Position numbers and translations under genes: made by a program
Assembly: GCA_030068075.1 (NCBI GenBank)
Contig: CM057844.1
Span: forward strand, 4,216,001 to 4,280,000
DNA: 64,000 bases
Direction: 5' to 3'
DNA from: Paguma larvata
Taxonomy: Eukaryota; Chordata; Mammalia; Carnivora; Viverridae
Shown: one piece after another, positions 12,087 to 23,212 of the stretch
Layout of the letters: every line of letters begins with the position of its first letter
Numbering within the stretch: the first letter of the stretch is position 1
Notes under the pieces: model-generated
Seen by the model: only the letters and a program-made list of their open reading frames with translations
Database searches by the model: none
Told to the model about the DNA's origin: nothing

Positions 12087-14560
12087 TGAAATCCAATTTA
12101 GTCAATAGTATTTAAGAATCTACTGAGTGTAAATTTCCATACCTAACTTAGGCAGACAATAATCGGATGAAGTGAATTTGATGACAGGCTTTAATGGAGT
12201 ATCAGTTGAATTGTTTCAATTTGTGTCTGTATACACATACATTCTCCAGATATACATCTGTGTACATACACATCCTCCAGACTACATCTACTTTCAGAAT
12301 CATCTGCATATATCCAAATAGTGTTTCCAGCATAAAAGTACATAATTTCCAGAATGAGACACAAATAATTGAGAAAGAGAAATGTTAAAGATTATGCATA
12401 TTTTTCCCCCACTGACTTCTAGTGAAGGAGTAATATTCAAGGCATCAAGTTCCCCAGAAGCCAGAAAGTAACTCTCAGCAGAGAGCCTCTACATAGGATA
12501 AAATGCTTTTTTTAATTTAAAAATGGGAGCCTTCCATATGTAAATTAACCTGTAGCAGGACCCAACACAGTTGAAAAACAAAATAAGCAACAACTTGATG
12601 TGAACTGCTATCCTGTGGTTCTGCACAACAAGCTACGCGAGATGAAGTACACGGCCTGAACAAAGAGTAAATAATAATTATCTGGAAAAAAATCTTATAA
12701 GCACTTTTTCAAGTGTGTAACTAATTAAGATGAACATTATGACAGTAGGTTTCATTTTTGAGACATGTCTGAACTTGAAAAATAAAATATAATGGTTCAC
12801 CACAGACTTTTTAAAACCATAAATGCCATAACACAAATATTTTTACTTACCTTGTTGTCGCTGAGAAAAGTTTGAAATGAAAGACTTTCTACTATTTTTT
12901 ATTTAAACTAATACGAGTAAACAATACAATTTGAATTAAATCAGAATTTAAAAGCCAAACTGCAGTCTTGAGGCTTCCAGCAATCACTTACGTACATACA
13001 TAAATGCTTCTTTGTGTGTCACTAATTTTTAAAAAATTAATAGGCAATTCCAGTGCAGGTGAGGATGAAGATCTAGCCCAAGTGACTCAAGTTCAGGAAA
13101 GACCTGTAAAAGTAATATCATGTTAAATTGTAGCGATACTAATCTTGCCAAGTCGATTAACTGACAACTGCAAACAATTCATGTAACTCTGCCATTCGTT
13201 CTTTTAGTATTTTAAAATAATACTCTATGCACTTGGCTGGTTGACACTTTGTTCTCACAGATGACTATACTGATCCTTCTCCATACTCCTTACCCCCACA
13301 GAGGGCAGATTCTTTGCAAAACTCACTGAAATGAACAAAACGAAGATTAAAACAATAAGAGCAAAGCTATGGAAGACATTCCAACCAAAGGACTGCAGCC
13401 AAACAGGAAAAGGAATAGATAACACTGTTCTTGCCTTCAAGACATGTACCCTTCGGTTAAACTGGAATCATTTTCACACATCCTTTTCTTCTTCTTAAAC
13501 AATAAAATCTGGCTTAAGAAAGCATTCTCCTTGTTTTTCTTTCTCCTGCCCCACCAGTCTCCAGGAAAACTTAAAAACTGTATCTTCATTTCCCAATTTT
13601 CATTTTTTTAACTGCAGGATTTTTTTCAAAATTTGGTCAATATGCTTTGCATACTTCTTTTGTCTTATTCTTTGTTATGTTCAGCATTTGGTGGAGCGAA
13701 CTTAAACTAAGTTCTTTGCTCTGCAGGAAAATTTGCAGGTTAAAGAGTGACAAAGTTTTCTTTTTAAGCAGGTTATCTATGATTTCATATTTTTCAAAAG
13801 AAACTATCATTTTTACCTGGTTTATGCATCCATTTCATATTCCTTGAACAGGTTATATGTTTCCTAACAACAAAAAGACCCATTTCAAACAACTAGAAAT
13901 ATTTAGATTTTTCAAGGTTTTTTCCCCTCTTTTTCTTTGATCGTGGTAGTGATAGGAGAAAAAACCCTAAGTTAGATACTTACACGACGGCGAGACAGGG
14001 GAGGCGGGAGGGAGGGAAGAAGGAAAAAGCAGCAGCAACAGCAAAGGGAAAGAAAACTGTGATGAACTTTCCATGTGCAAATTGAACACGAAACAGCCCA
14101 ACAAATAAAAATGTACTCTCTTACCCAACGTCCATCCCCACAGATAAAAACAGAATACTTACAAGTTAGCATCTGTGTATTTGTGGGTGTCTCTGTGTGC
14201 GTGTTTTCTCTCTTCTTTGGATTTGGCTACTTGGAGCTAATTTAGAAGTGCCCGTTTGGTTGCCCACAAAATGATGCTTAAGGGTCTAAAGATGCATAAA
14301 TTAGAAGCCCTACAAAGGCAGAGGGTGGTCATTGTACCTCATCTCTTTATGCGCTCTTACGGTGGGACCCAAGAGCCTTTTTTTTTTTTTAACACTTTAG
14401 ATGATGGAGCGAATGAGCGGCTGGTCGCCGGAGAGGACCAGGAGAGCCCTGCACAACCCCCTCCAACTCAGCACCACATCCTCGCTCTCCAAATACACTG
14501 GACTTTGCTACAAAGTCCGTTTAGGAAGACTGCGGTCTAGATGGGAAGAAGCTCCGAGTC
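12087..14560. other. NKX2-4 upstream region, no repeats seen
   Basis: Nothing recognisable as a mobile element or exon appears here. Because this is the 2.4 kb immediately upstream of a developmental homeobox gene and it is free of SINE and L1 copies, regulatory content is plausible, but nothing beyond the CRE at 14563 can be named from sequence alone. Confidence 0.4.
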
Positions 14561-14562
14561 CT

Positions 14563-14570
14563 TGACGTCA
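14563..14570. promoter_or_regulatory. Perfect CRE palindrome upstream of NKX2-4
   Basis: TGACGTCA is the full CREB/ATF palindrome. It sits 406 bp before the NKX2-4 start codon, just outside the dense CpG part. Function is inferred from motif and position only. Confidence 0.55.
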
Positions 14571-14975
14571 AGCCTCGACGCCGACCTCGGAGTTTCTATT
14601 TCTGGTGCTCGAGGGCTGGGGTAACTGCCGGGACCGAGGCTGGAAGGATGGAGCAAGCAAAGGGGGTTGATCTTGTCAAGAAACACCCAACTGCCCCCTT
14701 TACCTTTTTTGCCTCCATTACGGGGGGTGGGGGGGTAGAGAAAAAGATGTCAATGACCATTGTTTGCTCGTTTGGGATGTTGCTCCGCCCCCCGAGTCTG
14801 TCGTAAACCTGGCGGCGGACTAAAATAAACCCCAGATCCCGCGGCTCGGGGGTTCGCCGCACCGCCGACTCCTCGTCACAGGCGCTCCCGCCGCAGCCGG
14901 GCTGGCGGCGACCAGCGGCCGCCGCGTCCCGCCCGCGCCCGCCCCGGGCCCCCCTACCTGGCCGTCCGCCGAGCC

Positions 14976-15294
14976 ATGTCGTTGAGCCCCAAGCACACGA
15001 CGCCCTTCTCCGTGTCTGACATCCTGAGCCCCATCGAGGAGACCTACAAGAAGTTCGGCGGCGCCATGGACGGCGCGCCGCCGGGTCTGGGGGCGCCCCT
15101 GGGGGCCGCGGCCGCCACCTACCACATGCCGCCCGGGGTCTCGCAGTTCCCGCACGGCGCCATGGGCGGTTACTGCAACGGCGGCCTGGGCAACGTGGGC
15201 GAGCTGCCTGCCTACACGGACGGCATGCGGGGCGGCGCGGCCGCCGCGGCCACCGGCTGGTACGGCGCCAACCCGGACCCGCGCTACTCGTCAA
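14976..15294 (+). CDS. NKX2-4: NKX2-4 coding exon 1
   Basis: Encodes residues 1-106 plus one base of codon 107. Includes the TN motif, [10 protein letters not shown] and the [13 protein letters not shown] end. The donor is TCAA|GTGAGC. The open frame runs past the donor to 15323, but those extra codons are intronic. Confidence 0.95.
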
Positions 15295-16296
15295 GTGAGC
15301 GGGGCGGGCAGCGCGGGGACTGAGGGCAGGCGGACGGCGCGGGCTTTGCCTGTCAAGGTTCGGGGAGCGCGCGCGCGTGCGCGCGCGCGGGGGACACCGA
15401 CGGTGCTGAGCTCCGGGCTGGGGGAGCGCGGGGCGGGAGGTCTCGGGACCCGGCGGGGGGCGCTGGGCCGCCGGGCGCGCGGAGAGTGCTGGGACCCAGC
15501 CGGGGGCACGCGGGGGTCTTGGGACCCGAAGGGGGACGCTGGGCGCGCGGAGGGTACCGGGACACAGCCCGGGGTCCCGCCGGCGTCGCGGCCCGCGCGT
15601 GTGAAGAGCGCGAGGCGGCGGCGGGCGCGGGCTCCCGGCGGGCTTGGCGCTCACCGGGCTTCCCCCTCCGGCCCCTCCCCAGTCTCCAGGTTCATGGGGC
15701 CATCCGCGGGTGTGAACGTGGCCGGCATGGGGTCGCTGACGGGCATCGCAGACGCGGCCAAGACCCTGGCGCCGTTGCACGCGGCGGCGGCGGCACCGCG
15801 AAGGAAGCGCCGCGTGCTCTTCTCGCAAGCGCAGGTCTACGAGCTGGAGCGGCGCTTCAAGCAGCAGAAGTACCTGTCGGCGCCGGAGCGCGAGCACCTG
15901 GCCAGCATGATCCACCTGACGCCCACGCAAGTCAAGATCTGGTTCCAGAACCACCGCTACAAGATGAAGAGGCAGGCCAAGGACAAGGCGGCGCAGCAGC
16001 TGCAGCAGGAGGGCGGCCTGGGGCCGCCGCCGCCGCCGCCGTCCCCGCGCCGCGTTGCGGTGCCCGTGCTGGTCAAGGACGGCAAGCCGTGCCAGAACGG
16101 AGCCGGCACGCCGACACCCGGCCAGGCCGGCCCGCAGCCGCCGGCCCCGACGCCGGCGCCCGAGCTCGAGGAGCTGTCGCCCAGCCCGCCAGCGCTGCAC
16201 GGCCCGGGGAGCGGTCTGGCGGCCCTGGACGCGGCGGCAGGGGACTACGGCGGCGGCGTGCTCGGCGCCAACCTGCTCTATGGCAGGACATGGTGA
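14976..16296 (+). CDS. NKX2-4: NK2 homeobox 4 transcription factor (two exons)
   Basis: Sequence-specific nuclear transcription factor of the NK-2 class, close paralogue of NKX2-1. The coding sequence joins 14976-15294 and 15683-16296 and gives 310 residues. Residues 7-18 ([12 protein letters not shown]) are the TN (tinman) repressor motif. Residues 146-205 are the homeodomain, with Gln50, Asn51 and the NK-2 hallmark Tyr54. Residues 229-243 ([15 protein letters not shown]) are the NK2-specific domain, and the protein ends [27 protein letters not shown] and the GPPPPPP stretch fit NKX2-4 rather than NKX2-1. The start has a purine at -3. The protein is about 44 residues shorter than the roughly 354 I recall for human: the stretch between GAPLGAAAA and TYHMPPG is missing. 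XRN2 lies downstream on the other strand, as in human. Confidence 0.95.
15295..15682 (+). other. NKX2-4: NKX2-4 intron
   Basis: 388-bp GC-rich intron with donor GTGAGC and acceptor CCCCTCCCCAG. Phase 1: codon 107 (Ile) is split A|TC. It contains a CG-alternating tract at 15366-15387. An open frame starting at 15295 and passing into exon 2 is a by-product of GC-rich sequence. Confidence 0.93.
15366..15387. repeat. Alternating CG/TG tract (Z-DNA-prone)
   Basis: About 21 bases of strictly alternating purine and pyrimidine (GCGCGCGCGTGCGCGCGCG), inside the NKX2-4 intron. Such tracts favour left-handed DNA under negative supercoiling. Confidence 0.85.
15683..16296 (+). CDS. NKX2-4: NKX2-4 coding exon 2 (homeodomain, C-terminus)
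   Basis: Begins [10 protein letters not shown], contains the homeodomain at 15799-15978 and the NK2-specific domain at about 16048-16092, and ends at TGA (16294-16296). A six-proline run follows EGGLG. The DNA-binding helix [14 protein letters not shown] is intact. Confidence 0.96.
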
Positions 16297-16750
16297 CCGC
16301 GCGGGCGCCCGGGTTGGGGTCCTGCCTGCGGCGCGGAGGGTGTACTAGGAACTTTGAGAATGGATGGGGAAAACACACCGAAGCGGACCCTTGTGTACGC
16401 GGCGATCAAAAGCTAACGAATGGGTCATGGAGAGGGGCACGCTCTGGACCGCTCCGCTGGGGGTTGGGGGACAGCGACGGCCCTGGAATTGAATAATACC
16501 ACGCCGGGAGGCTGAGATGGTGATTTCCTCCTTCTAGAAGTTCCTAAATTATTCGAAAAGCTGGCTGTGTCCACATCCACCACGTTCCTAACCAAAGCTC
16601 TCAGAGTTTTAAAAGTTGGAAACTTTGTTGGTGTTTGTAGCTCTAAAAATCAACCCAGCTTTAACAAAGAATCCTTTTTTGGAGTGGAACTTGAAAGATT
16701 AATTTTCAAAGGCTCCCCCTTAAGTGCAATTTCATTAATGCTTGATTGAA

Positions 16751-16756
16751 AATAAA
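16751..16756 (+). terminator. NKX2-4: Candidate NKX2-4 poly(A) signal
   Basis: AATAAA about 455 bp after the stop codon, the first canonical hexamer in the 3' flank. A second AATAAA lies at 16834-16839. The 3'UTR would be 16297 to about 16775 or 16860. There is no transcript evidence here to choose between them. Confidence 0.5.
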
Positions 16757-16839
16757 TTGTAGCTCAAGGTGGATCATGCACATAGCAACATTATTGCAGG
16801 GGAATTATTGCCATTTAGGTAATAGAGAAATGGAATAAA

Positions 16840-19800
16840 AATAAGCAAAACTCTGCTTCTATCGATTGACAACAGCTTTTTAATATTTGATGCTGATTTT
16901 AGAATGTTTTCATCGTTATTTGGCAAATTAGTGTTTCTATATTACCTTGAAAAAGGATATTTCCTACCATAAGATTGCAGCTCATTGTAAGAAAGGATTG
17001 TAAACTACACTTTATGTAAAATCTGGTCTCCCAAATCAACTGATAAAATAAATGCACGCTATCCTTCCATAGACAAATTATTTGCTCTAAATTATTTGCT
17101 TGTCTGAATTTGAATATCTTAAAATACCAGAATAAGCAAGCAAATTTGCTAAAATTGACATCAATTAATCTCTATTTCAAAGCATGTCAAGAAGGAGGAG
17201 AATAAAATGATTTATTGAATTGTAATCAGAATGTAAAGAATAAGAAATATTTATAATTTTCCCACATTTTGAACTTAATAGGGGTTGCACACCGAACTTG
17301 TTGGTGTTTTATTGTACAAATAATGTATTTACTCTTTAATATGCCAATTTATATTTCCTATGTTTTAAATGGATATTTAAATATAACTTAAAAGAATCTT
17401 AAGTACTTTTTTGGTAAAAGTCAAGTGGTCATTTCTTTTTCACTAAGTTGTGTAGGTTTTATTATGGTTCGGCTTTTTTTTTTTTTTACACTTTTTGGCA
17501 TGACATAACAACGCAGCCCAGTTTAGTCATAATTTAAATAACTGGTATTGGAAAAAAAACACCAAAAGCAAGCTGAAAAACGTTAGCTTATATAAAATGA
17601 ATGAAAATTATAACATGGATAAAGCATGATTTATAAATGATAAACACAAATGGCAGAGACCCTAAACTCTCATACATTTGAAGTATTAGAATTAGTTTGA
17701 GGCTGAAACATTTCACTTCATTGTTCGGGTGTTTTTTTCTGAATGTGCAAAGTGAATCCTACGGAAGCTGTTTTAGAAATTATACATGGACTTTCTCTAC
17801 ACTGTATTTTACATAGTAAGTAATAGTAATAATAAAACTCCAGTCCCCTTTCACAGAGGGGAAAAAACAATCATTGAAGAAAGCAAGGGGATCAGCCTTT
17901 ATCAAAGGTCTCTGAATGCATTTTTGGAAAAGAACTAATTTTTAGAAAACATTTTACATAAAAAATAATTCGAGCAAAAAATAATAGTATGAAAATGGTG
18001 CAATTACACCTACAGAAAATTCTCCCAATTTGCGTTTTTACATATTAATAGAATTGACGTTTAAAATGTTTGCCAAGCTAGCATAACTATTTTTGATGTG
18101 ACAAATTTTAAAATGTTAGTTTATATTGATTTGGTTTCCTCACACTAGTACCAGATGTTGAAGTTTTACTTCTAGAAAAACATGTTCCAAAAGTCCACAA
18201 GATTTGCAATATGTGCGTGTATTACATATATATATATATATAAAACAGCCCAATACTTAACAATAATAGCTTATGGACTAAGGGCCCCAAGTAACAAATA
18301 AAGAAAATAAGTCTTCACGGACAGTTTTTTCCCTTGATATAATTTATATCTACAACAAAGAGTCTCTTAGACTAAGTGAACTCTGTATCAAAAAGATCAT
18401 TAAGAAAAAAATAGCCTTCTTTATACAGTATTTTCTGAAAGTGTATTTTTTGCCATCGGCATATCTTTTTCCTTTCAGCATTGCTCTCAATAGTAACAGA
18501 ACCACTGCCAGAAGTTAACTGCTGCAGACAGCTTACCGTTCTACACTCAGATGTGCACTGAGTTTATGTGTGCACATCCTGAAATTAGGATAGGGTTTGG
18601 TTCTTGAAACATTAAAACAGAAAATGTTTTTACTAAAGAATTCCACATTCTGATTAACACAAAGCAAGAGGGTTTTTTTTCCTTCTTTTGCAATTAGTGC
18701 TTTGCAGATCTTTTATAAAAACACAAACGGCCAGACTAGGTGAAACTCATTAACTGAAGAGGAGGATAAGTGTCTTCACAACCAAGAGGGAGGGCCCACA
18801 CAGGGTCTGAGTGGAACAAAGCCCTCTCAAAGTTTAGCAGAGGCCATAGCAAAACTCGGTTCCAGAAACACTAACTGCAGATGTGATATTTTTTTTTAAA
18901 AATCTTTTGGGGTTGTACAGCAAACGTATCTTTTCCAGTTGAGGCACAGAAACAAAAACCCAGAATCAAAGTTGCAGAGAGGAACAGCAGGGATTTCAGG
19001 TACTTTTTTTGTAATTTGTGTCGGGATGTAAACTGAACCGCTGGGTGTGTGACAGTGTGCAGTGCTGAGGGACACAGGAAGGGTGTTTTGTATATGGAAC
19101 CCATGGAGGGTGTAACCCAGTTGTCTTCTATTTAAGGCTGTGCTCAGAATTAAAACCTAAAGAACAAGTAGTCAATCAGACTTTTATCAACACAGATGTT
19201 GTGTTCAACCTCCATCCTGCTATCAATTGTTTACTTACAATTTAAAGCAAATCAGAATCCCTGTTCACTAAATGCAAGCACCTTCCAAAGAGTTGCTTTG
19301 TTAGCTGCATTGAATACTGATGATTTAGAAAGACTTTTGGAATAAATTTGTGAACCACAATCACATAAAGACCCACCAAGTGTGTTTTTAGATGTCAATT
19401 TGTGCATAAAATGCATAAAATAATGTATTATGTAGTGGCAAGACAAATTTCAGATGTTCAGAGCATAAATGATGTTGCCCAACTGTTTAATGTAACACTA
19501 ACATGTGAGAACAAACCCCTGTATGTTAACTATTTCAGTCCAGTATTTAAAAAATTCTGCTACTTGCCATGTCCAAACCAAATGAGACACGGAGTTAGGA
19601 TACATTTTATTAAAAAAAAAAATGAATAGCCTTTTACTGCTAGTGAAAATTGGTGAGCATCTGGAGAAGATTCAGAGAAAATGGCACGCGGGAACTGCAT
19701 CCACATCCCTTCAGGAACTCCCTCTCCATAGTGAGTATTGAGATAATTTTGTGATTTCAAGATTACTTTTATTTTATTATTTTTAAGTTGGGAGGTAGTG

Positions 19801-20204
19801 GAAGCTTCTGGGAGAGGTTTTGTTTTATTTTTTTTTTTTTTGGTTTCACTGTTTCTGTTTTATATATTTACCTGCAATTGGATAATATGTACCCAAAACT
19901 GAATGAAGGACCATTTAATTTTTTAAATCCCTTGTAACCTCTATTTCAGTCATTGTTTCAGTGACTTCTAATAAAGGTTTAACCATTAATATTGCCTAAC
20001 TCTAAGTTGTGCAAACTATTTTGCAGTAATGAATATTCCCATTTCAAATACAAAACTCATACTATGTTCTCTCTTGGCCTTCATTCCATAATTACGAAAT
20101 CGGAAACAAGCAACACAAGCAGTTAACGTTACGCTGCGTGGAGGAAAAATCCATCGAGAACGGGCCGTTTGTCATTTTATTGTTTGTTGACTTTTTCCTG
20201 GTCA
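16840..20204. other. Tail-to-tail spacer, AT-rich, repeat-poor
   Basis: No SINE, L1 or gene is recognisable. The stretch is AT-rich with many ATTA/TAAT cores. Its freedom from repeats next to NKX2-4 makes conserved non-coding elements plausible, but nothing can be named without alignments. Confidence 0.4.
18222..18244 (+). repeat. (TA)n microsatellite
   Basis: A short run of about ten perfect AT repeats. Confidence 0.9.
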
Positions 20205-21060
20205 GTAATAGTAGGGCGGTCGATCGCCAGGAACAGTGTGGCAGGATCTCAGCTCCATGACCCTCAGGGGCGGTCGGGAAGGGGCACCGGACTAGCCGGA
20301 CGGAACCAGCCACCTCTCTGCCGTCCGGAATGAGGAGTGTTGACTCATCAGAAAACGTGTAAATTTTAGATTTCTAAGCTTAGCTCAATTCGGTTACGTT
20401 CAGACCTAGAACTTAAAAAGTGCAGCCTCGGAAGAAGATTTCCATCACCTCCTCACAGGTTCGGTATTTGTATTCGTGCCGGGAATTGAGACAGTGAAAT
20501 GAGCAGGTGGGGAAGCTTCGGCGCCGCTTCCAGGAACCGAGGACTGCTGCCGCTGCAGCAATGATGCGCTTTGGGCCCTGCGGGGGCCGCGACATACAGG
20601 CCACCCTGCGGGTCGCGGGTCTGAACTTTCCCGTGCCCGCCCTGCCAGACACCCGCGGCTCGCCCCTCCCCCTCCCCTACCCCGGGCTGGAGAGCGGCTG
20701 GACGCCGTAATCCGGCGGGCGGGGCCGCGAGGGCCGAGAGGATCCGGTGGGCACCGGGCGCGCCCCCCACGTGCGCCGAGGGACTAGCGCTTCCCCGTCC
20801 CGCCGCCGCCCGGCGGGTGTGGGGGCCTTGCCTCGGAGAAGCGGCGCGTCTGTTCCTGCCACGCCAGGCCCGCGGCTCCCGGGCGTCGCCTCTATCCCTG
20901 CCCAGTTGCGACGTCGCCGGGTCCCGGGGTCCTCAACGAGGTCGGAAGTGCGCCCGACCTCCAACGCGCCCGGCGGAACACCGAAGCTCAGAACCGTCAG
21001 CCCCACCCCTGCCGGTCCCGACGCCCCGCGCCCAGGCATGAACATTTACCCCCCCCCCGC
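20205..21060. promoter_or_regulatory. Orphan CpG island between NKX2-4 and XRN2 3' ends
   Basis: GC- and CpG-rich, densest at 20,500-21,040. It contains a GC-box run (GGCGGGCGGGGCC, 20714-20726) and an E-box CACGTG (20768-20773), with an AP-1 site TGACTCA at 20341-20347 in the shoulder. It is 4 kb past the end of NKX2-4 and over 2 kb past the end of XRN2, so it is not an obvious promoter of either. Open frames on both strands are of the type CpG islands give by chance. Confidence 0.75.
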
Positions 21061-23030
21061 TCATTACACCCAATTTGCTTTTGTAACGCCAAATGGCAAT
21101 CTAACAGTTTGTAGATGGCTTTGTATTTTAACGTGCATCACCTCATTTGATCTTTAAAGGTTAGACAACTGCGCATTAAGGGCCCTAAGCGCACAATAAA
21201 GTCACTGTTTTCATGTTCCAAGATTTTTAAGCATCTTTGAGACTCTGAAAAAATGTCCTAAAGATAATGTAATTATTTAAATCTGGTCCATGAACTATTT
21301 TTACACCCGAGTACGGAGGGAATATTTATAGCTTTAAATATTCCATTTTAAGTTCTAAAAGCATTCACTTGTTAATTGAGTGCATTTTTTTTTCTGGCAG
21401 ATTCTGACGTGGGAACAAGTTAGGAGAGGAGGGAAGAGTAAGGAGCGAGAGGAGGGAGCAAGGGTGAAGGGACGGAAATGGCCCGGAAGGGAGGGTTCAG
21501 CCGGCTGGCAGGTGTGCTGCTGGCCAAGGCACCTTTAAGAGGGAATCTAGCCAGCACAGCTTTTCCATCAGGCTTTTTGCTTACATGTCTTCAAAATACC
21601 AGTTTAAATATTCGTTTTCAAATTTAACAGTTACATGTAATTGTGAAAAGGGCAAGCAAAAACAATTACTTTATAGACAAGCTCATGATAGGTTAAAATT
21701 AAACAAAACCTAAAAGAGAGAATATAGGTTCTGTGAAAGTGTGGGTTTGGGGTACCTATAAAACTATAGACAGGAAGACATTTATATGGGTTCCTTTGGA
21801 ATATGCAATACTTCATTTAGGTGGCTACTCATTTGTAGTATTTGGAAGACATAAACAGAAGGTGTTATCACTTTAATGTATTGTGAGGTAATACACAATA
21901 GTTGTGTTGTTAATTCCCAGCAGACAGATGCTTTGTCTCAACAATAAAGGACCCTACTCTATTCACCCATCACCAGCAACGAACTCAATAGCTTCAAAAT
22001 ACCTTCCTATTCAAGGTTAAGGTGGCCTTTTTTCTCACATAGGCTAAGATTAACAAGTGTGCCTTAGCTGAACTATTAAAGAAAAAATGTCGTAAGTCAG
22101 AAGGTCAAAGAGAAACCTTATTTTACAATCTTAGGCTAGAACAGGCCAATGGAAACAAAGCAGCAAGTACTTGTGTGCGTGTGTGTGCGTGTAAGTTTGT
22201 CCTAGCAAACAAGTGAAAATGCATATGCAAGTGCCATGTGTGAACTGAAAGCAAAAAAATATAAGGAGTAATAATAGTGTGCTGAGTAGAAAGAATAAAA
22301 ATGTGTGAAAAAAAATCTATTACAAAATAACGTAAAAAATATACTAAGGAGCACAGACTAATTTGCTATGAATTCAACTTTGCACCGTAAAGATTTAAAA
22401 CAAGTCCTTAAATCTGGAGTACAAGTACACATGAAGTTTATAAAATGTAAGTAACTTATTCTCAGAGATTATATAGTTAGCCAAATCAGTAGCTGACATT
22501 AATATAGGAGTTGGTTGGGCTGTCTTGCTACACTGATTTTCTTTTGACATCCAATTGTAGAAATAAATTGTTTTCTGAAAACAATGACTTATAAAAACAC
22601 ATTTGGCCAAGGTTTTCAATGTTTAAAAACTATAAACAAGTAAGGACACAGGAGACCAGAGTTTCAGTTTTTTGTTTTTTTTTTTTTTACTAAAGTTCAG
22701 AAATTTTCATAAGACAAGTACATTAATGAAATGTTTCCAAAGAAATACTGAACAATATATACTCTAGCTGGCTGAGGGTTCCAACTCAAGAGTTCATACC
22801 TAATTCTTGTGCATTAAAAATCAGCATGGATCTTAGATGATCTAGAATACACTGTGTTTTAAAATCCACAGCTGGTTTGATTTTAACCATAATGAAAAAC
22901 CAGTATTCCTATTCCATCAAATGTGTTTTACAAGCAATAATAAATTCAGATCCACTGTATTATGCAACACACGTCTTTGGAAAGCAACATAAACAGTGAG
23001 ATCAGATCAGTAGAAATATACACAGTTAAA
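21061..23030. other. Region beyond the XRN2 3' end, nothing recognisable
   Basis: Opens with a short C-run (about 21050-21058). A purine-rich stretch lies at 21,420-21,495. No gene or mobile element is recognised. Confidence 0.4.
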
Positions 23031-23053
23031 AGAAATACACAAAGTACTGTAGT

Positions 23054-23059
23054 TTTATT
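23054..23059 (-). terminator. XRN2: Candidate XRN2 poly(A) signal
   Basis: TTTATT on the plus strand is AATAAA on the minus strand, about 90 nt after the XRN2 stop. The minus-strand sequence just beyond is GU-rich (TGTGTATTTCTTTTAACTGTG), as expected after a cleavage site. From memory the human 3'UTR is longer, so a more distal site may also be used. Confidence 0.55.
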
Positions 23060-23146
23060 AAAAACTACTACTTGAGAAAGAAATCTTTCCACAAATAGCA
23101 TAAAATTGTAGAACGATGAAAGGATCTGGGAAAGCTTTACAAAAGC

Positions 23147-23212
23147 CTAATTCCAACTGTATCTTCCTGAGGGTGGTGGCAAAGGGTATTTCCTTCCTTC
23201 TCTGGGATATCC
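23147..23212 (-). CDS. XRN2: XRN2 terminal coding exon
   Basis: [20 protein letters not shown] then N and stop TAG at 23147-23149. Acceptor TTTTCAG. The 3'UTR follows down to about 23,035 if the nearby AATAAA is used. It is too short for simple open-frame detection and was found by matching the family's C-terminal end. Confidence 0.95.
   Translation of the reverse strand, partial: GYPREGRKYPLPPPSGRYSWN

Larger units (their letters stand above)
14780..16480. promoter_or_regulatory. CpG island covering NKX2-4
   Basis: GC content and CpG density rise sharply near 14,780 and fall after about 16,480, against AT-rich flanks. The island spans the presumed promoter and 5'UTR, both exons and the intron. 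The exact transcription start is not visible; no convincing TATA box precedes the start codon. Confidence 0.85.

Noticed and set aside
14596..16200. 534-codon open frame antisense to NKX2-4
   Set aside because: It is Arg/Pro/Ala-rich with no family motifs and lies opposite a conserved homeobox gene in a CpG island, where stop codons are rare on both strands.
15295..16296. NKX2-4 read as a single 333-codon frame starting in the intron
   Set aside because: Its first 129 or so residues are intron; canonical GTGAGC and CAG borders join exon 1 ([11 protein letters not shown]...) to exon 2 in the family-typical way.
14976..16296. NKX2-1 as the identity of the homeobox gene
   Set aside because: The homeodomain is shared, but [24 protein letters not shown], the poly-Pro stretch and the XRN2 neighbour fit NKX2-4.
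15486..16496. 336-codon plus-strand frame overlapping NKX2-4 exon 2
   Set aside because: It is a frame shift of the real exon; the homeodomain is only readable in the NKX2-4 frame.
20747..21157. Open frames in the orphan CpG island (20747-21157 plus, 20677-21045 minus)
   Set aside because: Low-complexity Pro/Arg/Gly translations on both strands, without splice signals or recognisable domains.
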